Origin: Methylotenera mobilis 13 | Lineage (GTDB): Bacteria; Pseudomonadota; Gammaproteobacteria; Burkholderiales; Methylophilaceae | NCBI RefSeq assembly: GCF_000384255.1 | Contig: NZ_KB913035.1 | Coordinates: 2,058,993-2,122,992, forward strand | Reading direction: 5' to 3' | Length of the DNA stretch: 64,000 nucleotides | Part shown: one piece after another, positions 48,525 to 58,225 of the stretch | Numbering within the stretch: position 1 is the stretch's first letter | How the letters are laid out: the number at the start of each line of letters is the position of its first letter | Position numbers and translations under genes: made by a program | Notes under the pieces: generated by a model | The model's database searches: none | Told to the model about the DNA's origin: nothing | What the model saw: only the letters and a program-made list of their open reading frames with translations

Positions 48525-48552
48525 AGAGGCGGCTAACCCCGCCTCTTTTTTT
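48525..48552 (+). terminator. Terminator between aldehyde dehydrogenase and DUF779
   Basis: Stem AGAGGCGG (48525-48532) and CCGCCTCT (48539-48546) with loop CTAACC and a T-run. It is 73 bases past the dehydrogenase stop and only 13 bases before the DUF779 ATG, so the two genes may be separated by partial termination. Confidence 0.85.
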
Positions 48553-48564
48553 GAGGGTTATATC

Positions 48565-48939
48565 ATGATAGAACGCGTCTCTGCTACACCTTCGGCAATT
48601 GCACTGATTCAACAGCTTACGCTTGCTCATGGCCCAATTATATTCTTTCAATCTGGTGGTTGCTGTGAAGGTAGCGGACCATTATGTATGCCTGCCAATG
48701 AGTTCAAACCTAGTCCGTCTGATGTTGTGCTAGGTGAAATATCAGGTGCTGTTTTTTATATGGGAGATAGCCATTTTTCGTTTTCAGAAAATACGCACAC
48801 GATACTAGATGCAGTTCCCGGCTCTAGCGGCTCATTTTCTTTAGATTGTGGATCAGGCATGTCATTTATCACACGCGGCAGATTGTACAACGACGAAGAA
48901 CTGAAAAACCTCCCTGCCGTTGTACGTTTTGGCTACTAA
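48565..48939 (+). CDS. DUF779 protein (aldehyde dehydrogenase partner)
   Basis: 124 residues. SGGCCEGSGPLCMP and SLDCGSGMSF, rich in Cys, are typical of DUF779, whose genes commonly follow acetaldehyde dehydrogenases. The function is unknown; a role in metal or aldehyde chemistry is only guessed from the Cys pattern. GAGGG lies about nine bases before the ATG. Confidence 0.85.
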   Translation: MIERVSATPSAIALIQQLTLAHGPIIFFQSGGCCEGSGPLCMPANEFKPSPSDVVLGEISGAVFYMGDSHFSFSENTHTILDAVPGSSGSFSLDCGSGMSFITRGRLYNDEELKNLPAVVRFGY

Positions 48940-48962
48940 CTAGTCATCAATCTTTAAAAGAA

Positions 48963-50798
48963 CTAAACGACAACGTCAGGCAGGGTGTCTGCACCTACGA
49001 CTTGATTTCTTCCACTATGTTTCGCTTTATATAAGGCAGCATCTGCACGTGGTATCAAAGCTTCTGGCGCCTCGTTTAGCGCACGCTCTGCGACACCAGC
49101 ACTAAATGTAATCAATACCCGCTCATTATTGTACATAAAAAAGTTTTTAGTGAGCTCACGTTGCACACGTGTGATCACTTTTACAGCTTCATCCTGCGGC
49201 GTGTCAGGTAAGATAATAATAAACTCTTCACCACCGTAACGTGCCAACACATCGGTTGTCCTTAATACATCTTTAAGCACTTTGACCAAATGTGTTAATG
49301 CTTCATCACCAGTTGCATGCCCTAGCGTATCATTAAGCTTCTTAAAGTGGTCAATATCAAGCATCGCAATACATAGTGCTGTGTTATGACGATCAGCACG
49401 ATTAAATTCGCGCTCAATTGCCTCGTCCATCCCACGTCTATTCAATGCCCCAGTCAAATAATCTTGATGCGCCACTTGGCCAATATAATCCAGCTCAGCA
49501 GTAAGCTCTTGAATACGCTTTTCTGCGGCTATCGCTTGCTTCTGACTGTTCATGAACTCGTCTCGAGTTCGTTGTACAGTTAATCCAATCGAGCGCGTAT
49601 CATCAAGAATGCTATTGAGTAAGACGTTCAATTCACCAATATTATCTGTCGTTGCGATTTTCTGTTGATACGCTTCAATCTTATCGTGGTAATCACTGGT
49701 ACTTTCCGTCATTTCTACTAATCTATCGACAAACGTAGTCACCATCTTCTTTAAGGTGTCTTTTGCTTCCGTGAGTGCAGGTTTAATCTGAGATTGTTTA
49801 TAAACCAGTTCTTTAAGGCTACTTTCAGCATCGTATAGTGTATTCAGACTCACTGGCTTAGACACAATGTCACTAATCACTGTTGTTTGTGCGTACAACC
49901 ACTGATCTTCGGTTTGTACCATCTCCCCCATACTAGAAAGCACTAGGCGGAGAAGTTGTAATAATGACTCATGGATGCGGCTCTGCTGATCACGTTGCAT
50001 CTCTAGCGACAATAAGATTGATTTTAAATCTGCCGCGCATATGGTTAAACTTTGTTCATTACTTGCTTTTCGCATACGGCTCAGCAAATTCACAGCTTTT
50101 TGATGTATCTCGGGTACAGCCTCTAAATTAGGAATAATCACCAACTCAAATGCTCTTAAAAGCATGTCACGCCATTGCGTAGAGTTTAGAACAGAAGTAG
50201 AAGTATTAGATATGCTTTGCTGTGGGCTATCATTATTAGCTTGCGGTGGGTTACCCGTTGTTACCGCTGGTACTTCTATTGCAGCATCTAAAGATGTCAC
50301 AGCATCTGCCGTGCCACTTAAGCCCCAAGAGCTAATTAATGACTGAATTTTTTGTGCTAAAACATCGGAGTCACTGGCAAAGTTGACTAAAACCTTGCTT
50401 AAGCCTTCTTTTTTTCGACTTAGCGTTACACCTTTATGACTAACTTCTAACTGCTTGAGTAGATTACGAATAACGACAGACCAATTTGCTTCCTCTACAC
50501 CAGCTGCAGCGGATGGAAACAACTTGGTTAACTGCTCTTCTACTTTTGGCCAATCCCCTTTTTCTATTAGCGGATTAATCGCTTGTGCAATTGCAATATA
50601 TTTTGGCTTTTGCTTACCAGCTTGATTTAATACTTTTTCGAGTGTTTTACCAAGCTCTGCGGACTTATCAACGGACTGTATTCCCATAATTTCATCGTAG
50701 ACACTACGGAAATTATCAGGAGTAGGTGGCAACTTGCGTTGCATTAACTGTATTAAGGTCTGGCGTGCAGCTTCAATAGGAGAGTTTTTTTGTTCCAT
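48963..50798 (-). CDS. Diguanylate cyclase (GGDEF)
   Basis: 611 residues. Residues about 1-430 are helical with no membrane segment or known sensory domain; residues about 435-600 are GGDEF. The active site is ARYGGEEFIIILPD, and RTTD five residues before it is the RxxD product-inhibition site, so cyclic di-GMP synthesis with feedback control is expected. DYLTGALNRRGMDEAIE opens the domain. It probably feeds biofilm control, which fits with the RTX adhesin downstream (inference). Confidence 0.93.
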   Translation of the reverse strand: MEQKNSPIEAARQTLIQLMQRKLPPTPDNFRSVYDEIMGIQSVDKSAELGKTLEKVLNQAGKQKPKYIAIAQAINPLIEKGDWPKVEEQLTKLFPSAAAGVEEANWSVVIRNLLKQLEVSHKGVTLSRKKEGLSKVLVNFASDSDVLAQKIQSLISSWGLSGTADAVTSLDAAIEVPAVTTGNPPQANNDSPQQSISNTSTSVLNSTQWRDMLLRAFELVIIPNLEAVPEIHQKAVNLLSRMRKASNEQSLTICAADLKSILLSLEMQRDQQSRIHESLLQLLRLVLSSMGEMVQTEDQWLYAQTTVISDIVSKPVSLNTLYDAESSLKELVYKQSQIKPALTEAKDTLKKMVTTFVDRLVEMTESTSDYHDKIEAYQQKIATTDNIGELNVLLNSILDDTRSIGLTVQRTRDEFMNSQKQAIAAEKRIQELTAELDYIGQVAHQDYLTGALNRRGMDEAIEREFNRADRHNTALCIAMLDIDHFKKLNDTLGHATGDEALTHLVKVLKDVLRTTDVLARYGGEEFIIILPDTPQDEAVKVITRVQRELTKNFFMYNNERVLITFSAGVAERALNEAPEALIPRADAALYKAKHSGRNQVVGADTLPDVVV

Positions 50799-50920
50799 CT
50801 TTTCTTATCTATTCAATATATTCAAGCACTACTGCCACAATATCAATCATTTAGCATTTATATCTGGCACATTATTATATGCTGATAGTGTCATTTTACA
50901 CGCGAGATATTTACCGCACT

Positions 50921-52126
50921 CTATTCAGCCCTCAAGGCGTTGATTGGATCTAACATTGAGGCTTTTCTAGCGGGCATAACGCCAGCTAACAATCCAATCA
51001 TGCCAGAGACAAGTAATGCAATCAATGCAAAGCTCCATGGCGTATGCACAGGTAAACTAGGCAACAGCCATTGCATCAACTGAGCGGTGACAACCCCGAA
51101 TAACAAACCGAATACTCCACCTAATGCAGATAACACAACAGATTCTCCCAAAAACAAAAACAATACGGTTATACGCTGTGCACCAAGCGCCATCATCAAC
51201 CCTATCTCATTAGTACGTTCCGTCACTGCAATGGTCATGATGGTAACAATCCCAACACCCCCAACCAATAATGAAATTCCACCTAGCGCACCTACTGCGA
51301 TAGTGAGGATATTGAGTACATTTGAAAGTGTTTTTAGCATATCTTCCTGCGTGGTCACCGTAAAGTCTTCTGCACCATGACGCAGTTTCAATCTAGATTT
51401 AACAGCGGATGCGACATCAGAAGACTCCGCTCCTTTTTTATAAATAACATGAATTTCCATTAGGCCTTCTCGGTTATACAACTCCAATGCACGCTCTGTA
51501 GGAATAAACGCCGTATCATCGAGATCTATTCCAAGAAACTGCCCTTTAGGCGCCATTACCCCTATCACACGAAAATGTAAGCCACCAATTTTTACACGAG
51601 CGCCTAACGGATTTTTTTGGCCAAAAAGCTCTTTGCGCAATTTACTACCCAACACAATCAAAGCACGCGAGCCACCTATATTGTCTGCTGGCAAAAAACT
51701 GCCAATACGCACAGATGAGCTAAACACTTTGGTAAAGTCTGCATCAACACCATATATGGTTGAACGTCTCAGCCGGCCATTAGCGGATAGCTCTGAATTA
51801 CCCCAGACGGTTGGGGTTGCACCAATAACATTCGGCAACTGCTTAAGTGAAGTAGCGTCTTCCATCGTTAGGAGGCGCGCTGTCGATGGAATCCCTGTTG
51901 GAGGTTGACCACCAGTTTTAACTTTTCCGGGTGAAATACCAATCACATTGGTACCAAATTGAGTAAATTCAGCCAATACATATTGGTGCACACCTTCACC
52001 TATCGAAGTGAGTAAAATCACCGACCAGATACCCACTGCGATACCCAGCATAGTCAAAAAACTACGTAAGCGATGCGCAATGATTGCCTGAATAGCAAAC
52101 TGAACGGAGTCTCTGATTAACATCAT
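50921..52126 (-). CDS. MacB-type ABC transporter permease (second)
   Basis: 401 residues. Four membrane segments (one N-terminal about 15-40, three C-terminal about 280-395) surround a large periplasmic MacB_PCD domain, as in MacB/FtsX permeases. N-terminal MLGIAVGIWSVILLTSIGEG and C-terminal GLMMALGAQRITVLFLFLGE are family patterns. Paralogous to the permease at 52184. Last in the operon adaptor, ATPase, permease, permease. Confidence 0.92.
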   Translation of the reverse strand: MMLIRDSVQFAIQAIIAHRLRSFLTMLGIAVGIWSVILLTSIGEGVHQYVLAEFTQFGTNVIGISPGKVKTGGQPPTGIPSTARLLTMEDATSLKQLPNVIGATPTVWGNSELSANGRLRRSTIYGVDADFTKVFSSSVRIGSFLPADNIGGSRALIVLGSKLRKELFGQKNPLGARVKIGGLHFRVIGVMAPKGQFLGIDLDDTAFIPTERALELYNREGLMEIHVIYKKGAESSDVASAVKSRLKLRHGAEDFTVTTQEDMLKTLSNVLNILTIAVGALGGISLLVGGVGIVTIMTIAVTERTNEIGLMMALGAQRITVLFLFLGESVVLSALGGVFGLLFGVVTAQLMQWLLPSLPVHTPWSFALIALLVSGMIGLLAGVMPARKASMLDPINALRAE

Positions 52127-52183
52127 TACTTTTTTAAAAAATCGCTTTCCAAGCTATCAAGCTCAAATAATTGACTGAGTTCA

Positions 52184-53395
52184 TCAATATCTTTTAGACA
52201 ACGCTTGAATAGCATCTAATTTTGCGGCATTTCTAGCGGGCATCACACCGAATATTAAACCAGAAGCCAATGCTGTTCCCAAGCCAGCGAATACTGCCCA
52301 CAACGGTGGATAAGCAGGAAATACAGGATACAAATAACGTAAAAATGCAGCGCCAAGATACCCTAAGCCCAAGCCGACAATAGCACCAGCAGTGGAAAGC
52401 AGTAATGCCTCTACAATAAACAACTGCTGTACGGAGTAAGAGGTTGCTCCTAAAGCTTTTAACAAACCAATTTCAGCAGTACGTTGTGTCACCGAAACGA
52501 GCATGACGTTCATCACCAAAATGCCTGCAACCGCTAAGCTGATTGCTGCGATACCGGCAATGCCAAGCGTTAACACATTTAATATATTGTCAAAAGTTTC
52601 TAGCACCGCGTCTTGTGTAATAACGGTCACATCCTCCTCACCTTCATGCCGTGAAATGATAGTCTTTAATACTTGGGTCTTCACTGTATCAATCTGCTCA
52701 CGACTTTGAGCTTCAATTAAAATACGAAATAATGTATTGGTATTTAACATGGTTTGAGCTATTGCAATAGGTACAATCAGTAATTCATCACTACTCATTC
52801 CCATGCCTCGCCCTCCCTCAGCTAAGACGCCCACAACTCTGAGTTTTTTATCACCAATTCTGACAGTCTTACCAATCGGATTTTCGGTGCCAAACAACTC
52901 TTTTCTTATCAACGCTCCCAACACCACCTCAGGAGAACCACCTTTTGAACTAGTCTTTGATAAAAATCTGCCAAGCGATAACTTGAGTTTACGCAATTGC
53001 ATGTAATCGGCATTAGTGCCAACCAGCATTGATTCACGCAGTTTTCCTGATGCATTAACTTCAGAAGTTGCAATCAATAGAGGAGAAACCAACTTAACGC
53101 CAGATAGCCGCAACAATGCTTCTGCATCATTGACGGTTAAATCTCTTGGTGTGCTGGTAACAAGGTTTGCTGGATTGAATCCACGTGTTTCTGATCGCCC
53201 GGGCAAGACAATCACTAAATTTGTACCGATAGAAGAAAACTCATCAACCACGTAACGTCTGGCACCATCACTTAGTGCGGTCAAGACAACGACAGAAGCC
53301 ACGCCAATTGACATCGCAAGTACTAACAGCAGGGTTCTTACAAAAGACCCCATTGCAGCATAACTAGCAAAGCGCAAGGTATCTGTTAATCTCAT
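52184..53395 (-). CDS. MacB-type ABC transporter permease (first)
   Basis: 403 residues with the same layout as its neighbour: MSIGVASVVVLTALSDG near the start and IGLLKALGATSYSVQQLFIVEALLL near the end. Its ATG overlaps the ATPase stop by four bases. The two permeases are unlike enough to suggest a heterodimer. Confidence 0.92.
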   Translation of the reverse strand: MRLTDTLRFASYAAMGSFVRTLLLVLAMSIGVASVVVLTALSDGARRYVVDEFSSIGTNLVIVLPGRSETRGFNPANLVTSTPRDLTVNDAEALLRLSGVKLVSPLLIATSEVNASGKLRESMLVGTNADYMQLRKLKLSLGRFLSKTSSKGGSPEVVLGALIRKELFGTENPIGKTVRIGDKKLRVVGVLAEGGRGMGMSSDELLIVPIAIAQTMLNTNTLFRILIEAQSREQIDTVKTQVLKTIISRHEGEEDVTVITQDAVLETFDNILNVLTLGIAGIAAISLAVAGILVMNVMLVSVTQRTAEIGLLKALGATSYSVQQLFIVEALLLSTAGAIVGLGLGYLGAAFLRYLYPVFPAYPPLWAVFAGLGTALASGLIFGVMPARNAAKLDAIQALSKRY

Positions 53396-54105
53396 CCAGT
53401 GATTAACTCAGAATTATTGATCGTATCTGTGACTACTGCGCCATCATCCATCGTAATCTGTCTGTGCGCACGTGCGCCAATGGCTTGATCATGCGTCACA
53501 ACAATTAGCGTAACGCCTTGTTGGTTTAATGTTTCGAGTAAATGAATCACTTCCTCACCCGTCACTTTATCTAAATTACCAGTAGGTTCATCTGCTAGCA
53601 ATAAAGTTGGCCTCATCACTGTTGCTCGCGCAATGGCTACACGCTGACGTTGACCACCGGAAAGCTCATTTGGTCGATGCTGTGCACGATCATCAAGCCC
53701 ATATTCATGAATCGCCTGCTTCACACGTTGTACACGCTCATCAGGGTTAATACCTGCAAGTATCAACGGCAGCTCAATATTTGCCGCAGCAGTTAATCTA
53801 GGGACTAAATGAAAGCTCTGGAAAATAAAGCCTATGTGTTTACTACGAACTTGCGCCTGCTCATCAGGTGCAAGTGTAGTCACATCACGACCTGCCAGAT
53901 GGTAAATACCACTATCTGGACGATCTAACAGCCCTAATAGGTTAAGCAGTGTGGACTTACCAGAACCCGATGGGCCCATCACCGCAATGTATTCACCTTG
54001 ATTAATCGTTAGATTAACATCACGCAAGGCATTTACTTTACTATCACCTAGATAGAAAGTACGGTGAATATGCATCAAACGGATGAGAGCCTCAGCGCTA
54101 GCCAT
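53392..54105 (-). CDS. MacB-type ABC transporter ATPase
   Basis: 237 residues. Walker A GPSGSGKSTLLNLLG, signature LSGGQRQRVAIARA, Walker B LLLADEPTGNLD and the switch His in VVTHDQ are complete. LolD/MacB type. It starts four bases after the adaptor stop and overlaps the first permease by four bases. Confidence 0.95.
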   Translation of the reverse strand: MASAEALIRLMHIHRTFYLGDSKVNALRDVNLTINQGEYIAVMGPSGSGKSTLLNLLGLLDRPDSGIYHLAGRDVTTLAPDEQAQVRSKHIGFIFQSFHLVPRLTAAANIELPLILAGINPDERVQRVKQAIHEYGLDDRAQHRPNELSGGQRQRVAIARATVMRPTLLLADEPTGNLDKVTGEEVIHLLETLNQQGVTLIVVTHDQAIGARAHRQITMDDGAVVTDTINNSELITG

Positions 54106-54109
54106 AGAC

Positions 54110-55252
54110 TTATGGCCTAGATGACGTGATGGTGACTAAAGTGCCGGACTTAATCCCCTCAAGCTCAACAGAAGGGACGATCTTATCGCCTTGTGCAAGC
54201 CCATCAATAATCTCGGTGTACTCCCAATTAGCTACCCCAGTTTTGACTAACCTCTCCTCAAGTTTTTTGGTTTTCGCTTGGTACAGCAACACTTTTCCAC
54301 CTTCCAACAGTGCAGGTGTTGGTATCCTGAGCACATGTTCGCGACGATCCAAGACCACCTCTATATCAGCACTATACCCAACCAACAATTGATTTATGTC
54401 ATTCGGATCATCTAATGAAACATCAATATCTATCGTACGCGCCTGCTTCTCTACAGCCACTACGTAGGGTGCAACACGCTTCACATGACCCAATAAAGTT
54501 TTATTTGGCAATGCATCCAACATAACTCTTACGGATTGCCCTACCTTGATCTTAGGGGCATCTACCTCATCCATAGGGGCTTGAACATACAAACATGTGT
54601 TATCAATCAAATCGATGGCAGGTGGTGTCGCAACACCTGGTGGTGATGGCGTTGTGTACTCACCTAACTCGCCAACAATGTCTGCCACGACCCCATCAAA
54701 TGGGGCTATTAAAACAGTTCTACCCTGCTCAGCACTTGCCACATTAAGGCGAGCTTGAGCCTGCACAACTTCTGTATTGATAGATACGCAGGCTGCGCGA
54801 CGAGACCGTGCTTCAAAACGTGATTTTTCTTCTGCAGCCTCTGAGATAAAACCACGCGCTCGCAGCTGTGCGGTACGAATGGCCTCACGCTCTGCATTTT
54901 CAGCCAAGATACAGGTCTCAGCAACACGTTTACGCGCACTTTCCACTTGTTTTTTCGCCAAAGCACTCTGCGCTTGCTGATCCTCATTCCATAACCGAAT
55001 GAGCACCTGACCTTTTTTTACATGATCACCTTTTTTAACGCCTAAATATGCAATCCGCCCACCAATAATTGGAGACAAACGAGTACGTAGGCATGCTTCA
55101 ATTGAACCAGCACGTGTATTAGAAACACTGGACTCTACAAGACCAGGTTGCACATCAAAAAGACTCACTGGGATAGGAACAGGCTTTGTAAAATACCAAA
55201 AACCTACTGCTATCAGCAAAATAAAACAAACAGATATAAGAATACGCCGCAT
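54110..55252 (-). CDS. MacA-like periplasmic adaptor (membrane fusion protein)
   Basis: 380 residues from ATG 55252 (MRRILISVCFILLIAVGFW), preceded by AGAGGA; alternative starts are ATG 55267 and TTG 55321, both with weaker sites. One N-terminal membrane anchor, then lipoyl-like (RIAYLGVKKGDHVKKGQVL), coiled hairpin (about 85-180), and beta-barrel domains. Leads the operon; with the ATPase and two permeases it forms a MacAB-like efflux pump that may use the TolC-family protein at 55800. Confidence 0.9.
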   Translation of the reverse strand: MRRILISVCFILLIAVGFWYFTKPVPIPVSLFDVQPGLVESSVSNTRAGSIEACLRTRLSPIIGGRIAYLGVKKGDHVKKGQVLIRLWNEDQQAQSALAKKQVESARKRVAETCILAENAEREAIRTAQLRARGFISEAAEEKSRFEARSRRAACVSINTEVVQAQARLNVASAEQGRTVLIAPFDGVVADIVGELGEYTTPSPPGVATPPAIDLIDNTCLYVQAPMDEVDAPKIKVGQSVRVMLDALPNKTLLGHVKRVAPYVVAVEKQARTIDIDVSLDDPNDINQLLVGYSADIEVVLDRREHVLRIPTPALLEGGKVLLYQAKTKKLEERLVKTGVANWEYTEIIDGLAQGDKIVPSVELEGIKSGTLVTITSSRP

Positions 55253-55473
55253 CAATCCTCTTATCATCAAAAAAACAGGAAAAGCGTTATCAATAGAAAA
55301 TACTGAGTGAGGCTTACTCAAAGTGCAAACTCAGTAAATCAATTTTATTCTAGGCTTAGCTGTGCGACTAAGCAACCTTAATAGCTAATATCAATGTGGA
55401 ACCACAGTGAAATACAAAGCAGCGAATAGAAGTGAAATTGTTTAAGAAAGTACTTAAAGCTTGAAGTAAATTT

Positions 55474-55560
55474 TGGTGCCCGGGGCCGGAGTCGAACCGG
55501 CACACGCTTACGCGCGAGAGATTTTAAGTCTCTTGTGTCTACCAATTTCACCACCCGGGC
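55474..55560 (-). tRNA. tRNA-Leu (anticodon UAA)
   Basis: Eighty-seven nucleotides with encoded CCA. Acceptor GCCCGGG pairs with CCCGGGC. The anticodon stem-loop is AGAGA-CTTAAAA-TCTCT with TAA. A long variable arm and T-arm GTTCGACTC are present. Confidence 0.97.
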
Positions 55561-55726
55561 GGATGGAAGGTGTAGAACAAACAACGGTGCGTATTCTATA
55601 ACAATTACTGAAAATTTTGCAGAAATATTTCATCATTTTTTAATTATTTTTATACATTTGCATTTTCAATAGCATTTTTGTAGGTTGAGCACCAATAAAT
55701 CATGTTTAGTACGCTCAGATACTCAT

Positions 55727-55762
55727 AAAAAACGCGCCTCAAATCTCATTAGGGCGCGTTTT
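55727..55762 (-). terminator. Terminator of tolC-like gene
   Basis: AAAACGCGCC (55729-55738) and GGCGCGTTTT (55753-55762) form the stem; on the minus strand it ends in TTTTTT. It lies about 40 bases past the tolC stop at 55800. Confidence 0.85.
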
Positions 55763-55799
55763 GTTTGAGCTAAACTTACTTTTAGCTTACTTATTTAAG

Positions 55800-57710
55800 C
55801 TACTTTACTAACTCGCGAGTAATTTTCCAATCACTACTTTCATTTTGGAACTGCAATTCTTTATTTGTATTATCTTGATAAGCAATGGTTGGAATACGTT
55901 GCATATTACAAACCTCACAAGAAGTATCTGCCACTTTTTTAATTTTAAACGTAGTTAAGGTGTACACCTGTTTAAAGGTAGCTTTTCCAGTGTCACCTTC
56001 ACAGCTAACTTGTAAATCCTCAATTTTTAAACCAATTTTACCATTTGAACTCAGACGTTGACGACGTTGCTTTTCCCATGCCGCTTTGTCCAATGGTGGC
56101 TCAGGTGAGAACTTATCTGCATAAAATCGCAAATAACGATCTGCATCTTTTTGACGCCAAGCACTAGCCCAATCGTTTACTCGATCGGTAATGGCTTGAA
56201 CATTACAAGTTTGCGCTGCGGCGGGCACTACCGTAGGCACCGCAACTGGGGTGATTGGTTTAGCCATTGACGGATAGATATTAGCCAATGGTTTAGCATC
56301 CGCCACTAAAGCAGCTTTATCTATTTGGATTTGGACTGGTGCTACTGCGTGACAAACGCTTTCATTATCTAAATATTCTTCACGTGCATATTCAGGTAAG
56401 TTCCCACGTCTTGCTCCAATCTTGTTTAATAATTCACCTTGGCCAGCATAAGTTCTTGCATAAGCTAGCTGTAAATCATATTCAGTATTTGTCAAACTAC
56501 GCTTTGCTTGAAAGTATTCATTCTCTGCATCAAGTAAGTCTAGCAAAGTTCGTTGACCAATATCGTATTGCTTACGGTACGCCTCACGTGCATTTTCAAT
56601 GGAAGTTTTATGCTGAGCCCTGTAAATGCGTTGCTCAGTCAATTGTTTAATATCGTTATAGGCAATAGAGACCAGTTGGCGTGTATCAATACATGCTTTA
56701 TCGCGCATATCTTGTGCACCATTGAGCTTTTGAGCCGCGGTATTAATCGAGTTTTTGTCAGAAAAACCATTAAACAGATTAAAATTCATGGTTAGTTCGA
56801 GTAAGTCAGCAGCACTATTGCTATAGCGACCATCAGAACTTGTCCCTAGGTTTTTACGTGCTTGCAAATCAAGCCTTGGAAAGTAACGAGATTCATTCGT
56901 TTTAATTTCATTCTTTTTAGCTTGTATATCCTCTATCGTTGATAGCAAGTCAGGGTTTTGTTTATACGCTACCTTCAGTGCGTCTTCTGAGCTTGGCTCA
57001 ACACCAGCACTAGAAATAGTAGGTACTTCTAAAGTTTCGGGAGGAAGCTCGCCGTATAACCTCTGCAACCTAGCGGTTACATCATGCATATTAGTGGTTT
57101 CTGTCAGCAAATTAGCTTCAGCCAACGCTAAACGACCACTCGCTTGTTCCAAGTCAACTTTACGAGCAACCCCTGCATTAACGCGCTCTTGAATTCTGTC
57201 GAACATTTGCTTATGTATGACGTAGTTATCTTTTGCAAACTGCATTAACTCTCGATACCGCAGTGTGTCTAGATACGCACGCATAAACTCTAATGTTGTG
57301 GTTTGCATTGTGCTTTGCAACTCAAAGTAGCGAACGCGACTAGCGTGACCCAAGCGTTTTACTTCACTGCTGGTTGCAAAACCATCAAAAATCATTTGCC
57401 TTAAAACCAACTCGTTGTTCATTCGAGGTATTTGCGTATTGCCAGTATTTCTTACGAGTTCTTCTTGCTTACGATATGTTGACACTACGTCAGCTTGTGG
57501 TAAAAAACCACCACGTACAGTTTCTTGCTCGTAACCTGCCTCTAAAAACTTATGATACCTAGCTTGAACCTCAGGATTTGAAGTAATTGTTTTTTCAACC
57601 ATCTCTTTTAAGCTAATTAATGGCTCTGCTGCATTAACTATACCTGCTGTCATTACACTCAGGCTAATCAACAACAAATGACTTAATTTATACTTAAACT
57701 TCTGATTCAA
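55800..57710 (-). CDS. TolC-family outer-membrane protein with C-terminal NTF2-like domain
   Basis: 636 residues from a TTG start; GGGGGAA lies seven bases upstream. Signal peptide to about residue 27 (SVMTAGIVNAAEP). The TolC region spans about 30-440: LVLRQMIFDGFATSSEVKR, then YDIGQRTLLDLLDAENEYFQAKRSL. Residues about 495-636 form an extra domain, ITDRVNDWASAWRQKDADRYLRFYADKF, with an SnoaL/NTF2-like pattern. This extension is absent from ordinary TolC. It follows the RTX adhesin gene and is its probable export channel (LapE-like). Confidence 0.9.
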   Translation of the reverse strand: MNQKFKYKLSHLLLISLSVMTAGIVNAAEPLISLKEMVEKTITSNPEVQARYHKFLEAGYEQETVRGGFLPQADVVSTYRKQEELVRNTGNTQIPRMNNELVLRQMIFDGFATSSEVKRLGHASRVRYFELQSTMQTTTLEFMRAYLDTLRYRELMQFAKDNYVIHKQMFDRIQERVNAGVARKVDLEQASGRLALAEANLLTETTNMHDVTARLQRLYGELPPETLEVPTISSAGVEPSSEDALKVAYKQNPDLLSTIEDIQAKKNEIKTNESRYFPRLDLQARKNLGTSSDGRYSNSAADLLELTMNFNLFNGFSDKNSINTAAQKLNGAQDMRDKACIDTRQLVSIAYNDIKQLTEQRIYRAQHKTSIENAREAYRKQYDIGQRTLLDLLDAENEYFQAKRSLTNTEYDLQLAYARTYAGQGELLNKIGARRGNLPEYAREEYLDNESVCHAVAPVQIQIDKAALVADAKPLANIYPSMAKPITPVAVPTVVPAAAQTCNVQAITDRVNDWASAWRQKDADRYLRFYADKFSPEPPLDKAAWEKQRRQRLSSNGKIGLKIEDLQVSCEGDTGKATFKQVYTLTTFKIKKVADTSCEVCNMQRIPTIAYQDNTNKELQFQNESSDWKITRELVK

Positions 57711-58225
57711 AACATTCCCCCAATTCTAAAATACTGCTTTCGTCAGGCACGCTTAAATGCCATGTTTTAAACTTATGATTTTAAACATGTCAATGAAAAG
57801 CAAAAAACATACCAGAATAAAAAATAGGAAACTAAAGCCAGGTTAACTCTTACCACTTTGGCTATTGAGAACTATTAAGAAGGCAGATATTACATAAAAG
57901 AATGATTATTATCAATTATTTACACATCGCCACCAGAGCACATTACAAAAATTTACAATTCATAATCGTCAATAAAATTACTTTGAGATAACTAAAACAT
58001 AACGTTAAATCATTAAAAATCAATCGATAAGCAGTGCCGCATCTATGCAAAAACGTCTATTTCTCGACACATTAAAAAATAACAAGCTTTATTATTAATG
58101 ATCAATACTTACACATAATGATGACATTTCGACGAATCATCATAAAAAAACCTTTGGCAACATAGTGTCGCCAAAGGTTTAAGAGTGAAGCTAACTACTA
58201 AATAAGTAACGGTCTAATCGTATCT
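57711..58225. other. Region between tolC and adhesin
   Basis: 515 AT-rich bases without a gene; it includes the adhesin terminator (58144-58180) and presumably a promoter for tolC. No operator was recognised. Confidence 0.55.
58144..58180 (-). terminator. Terminator of adhesin gene
   Basis: AAACCTTTGGC (58148-58158) and GCCAAAGGTTT (58170-58180) form a perfect 11-bp stem, and the minus strand continues with TTTTTTT. It lies about 45 bases beyond the adhesin stop. Confidence 0.88.

Noticed and set aside
55378..55584. A 68-residue reading frame over the tRNA-Leu
   Set aside because: It runs through the tRNA gene and has no homology pattern.
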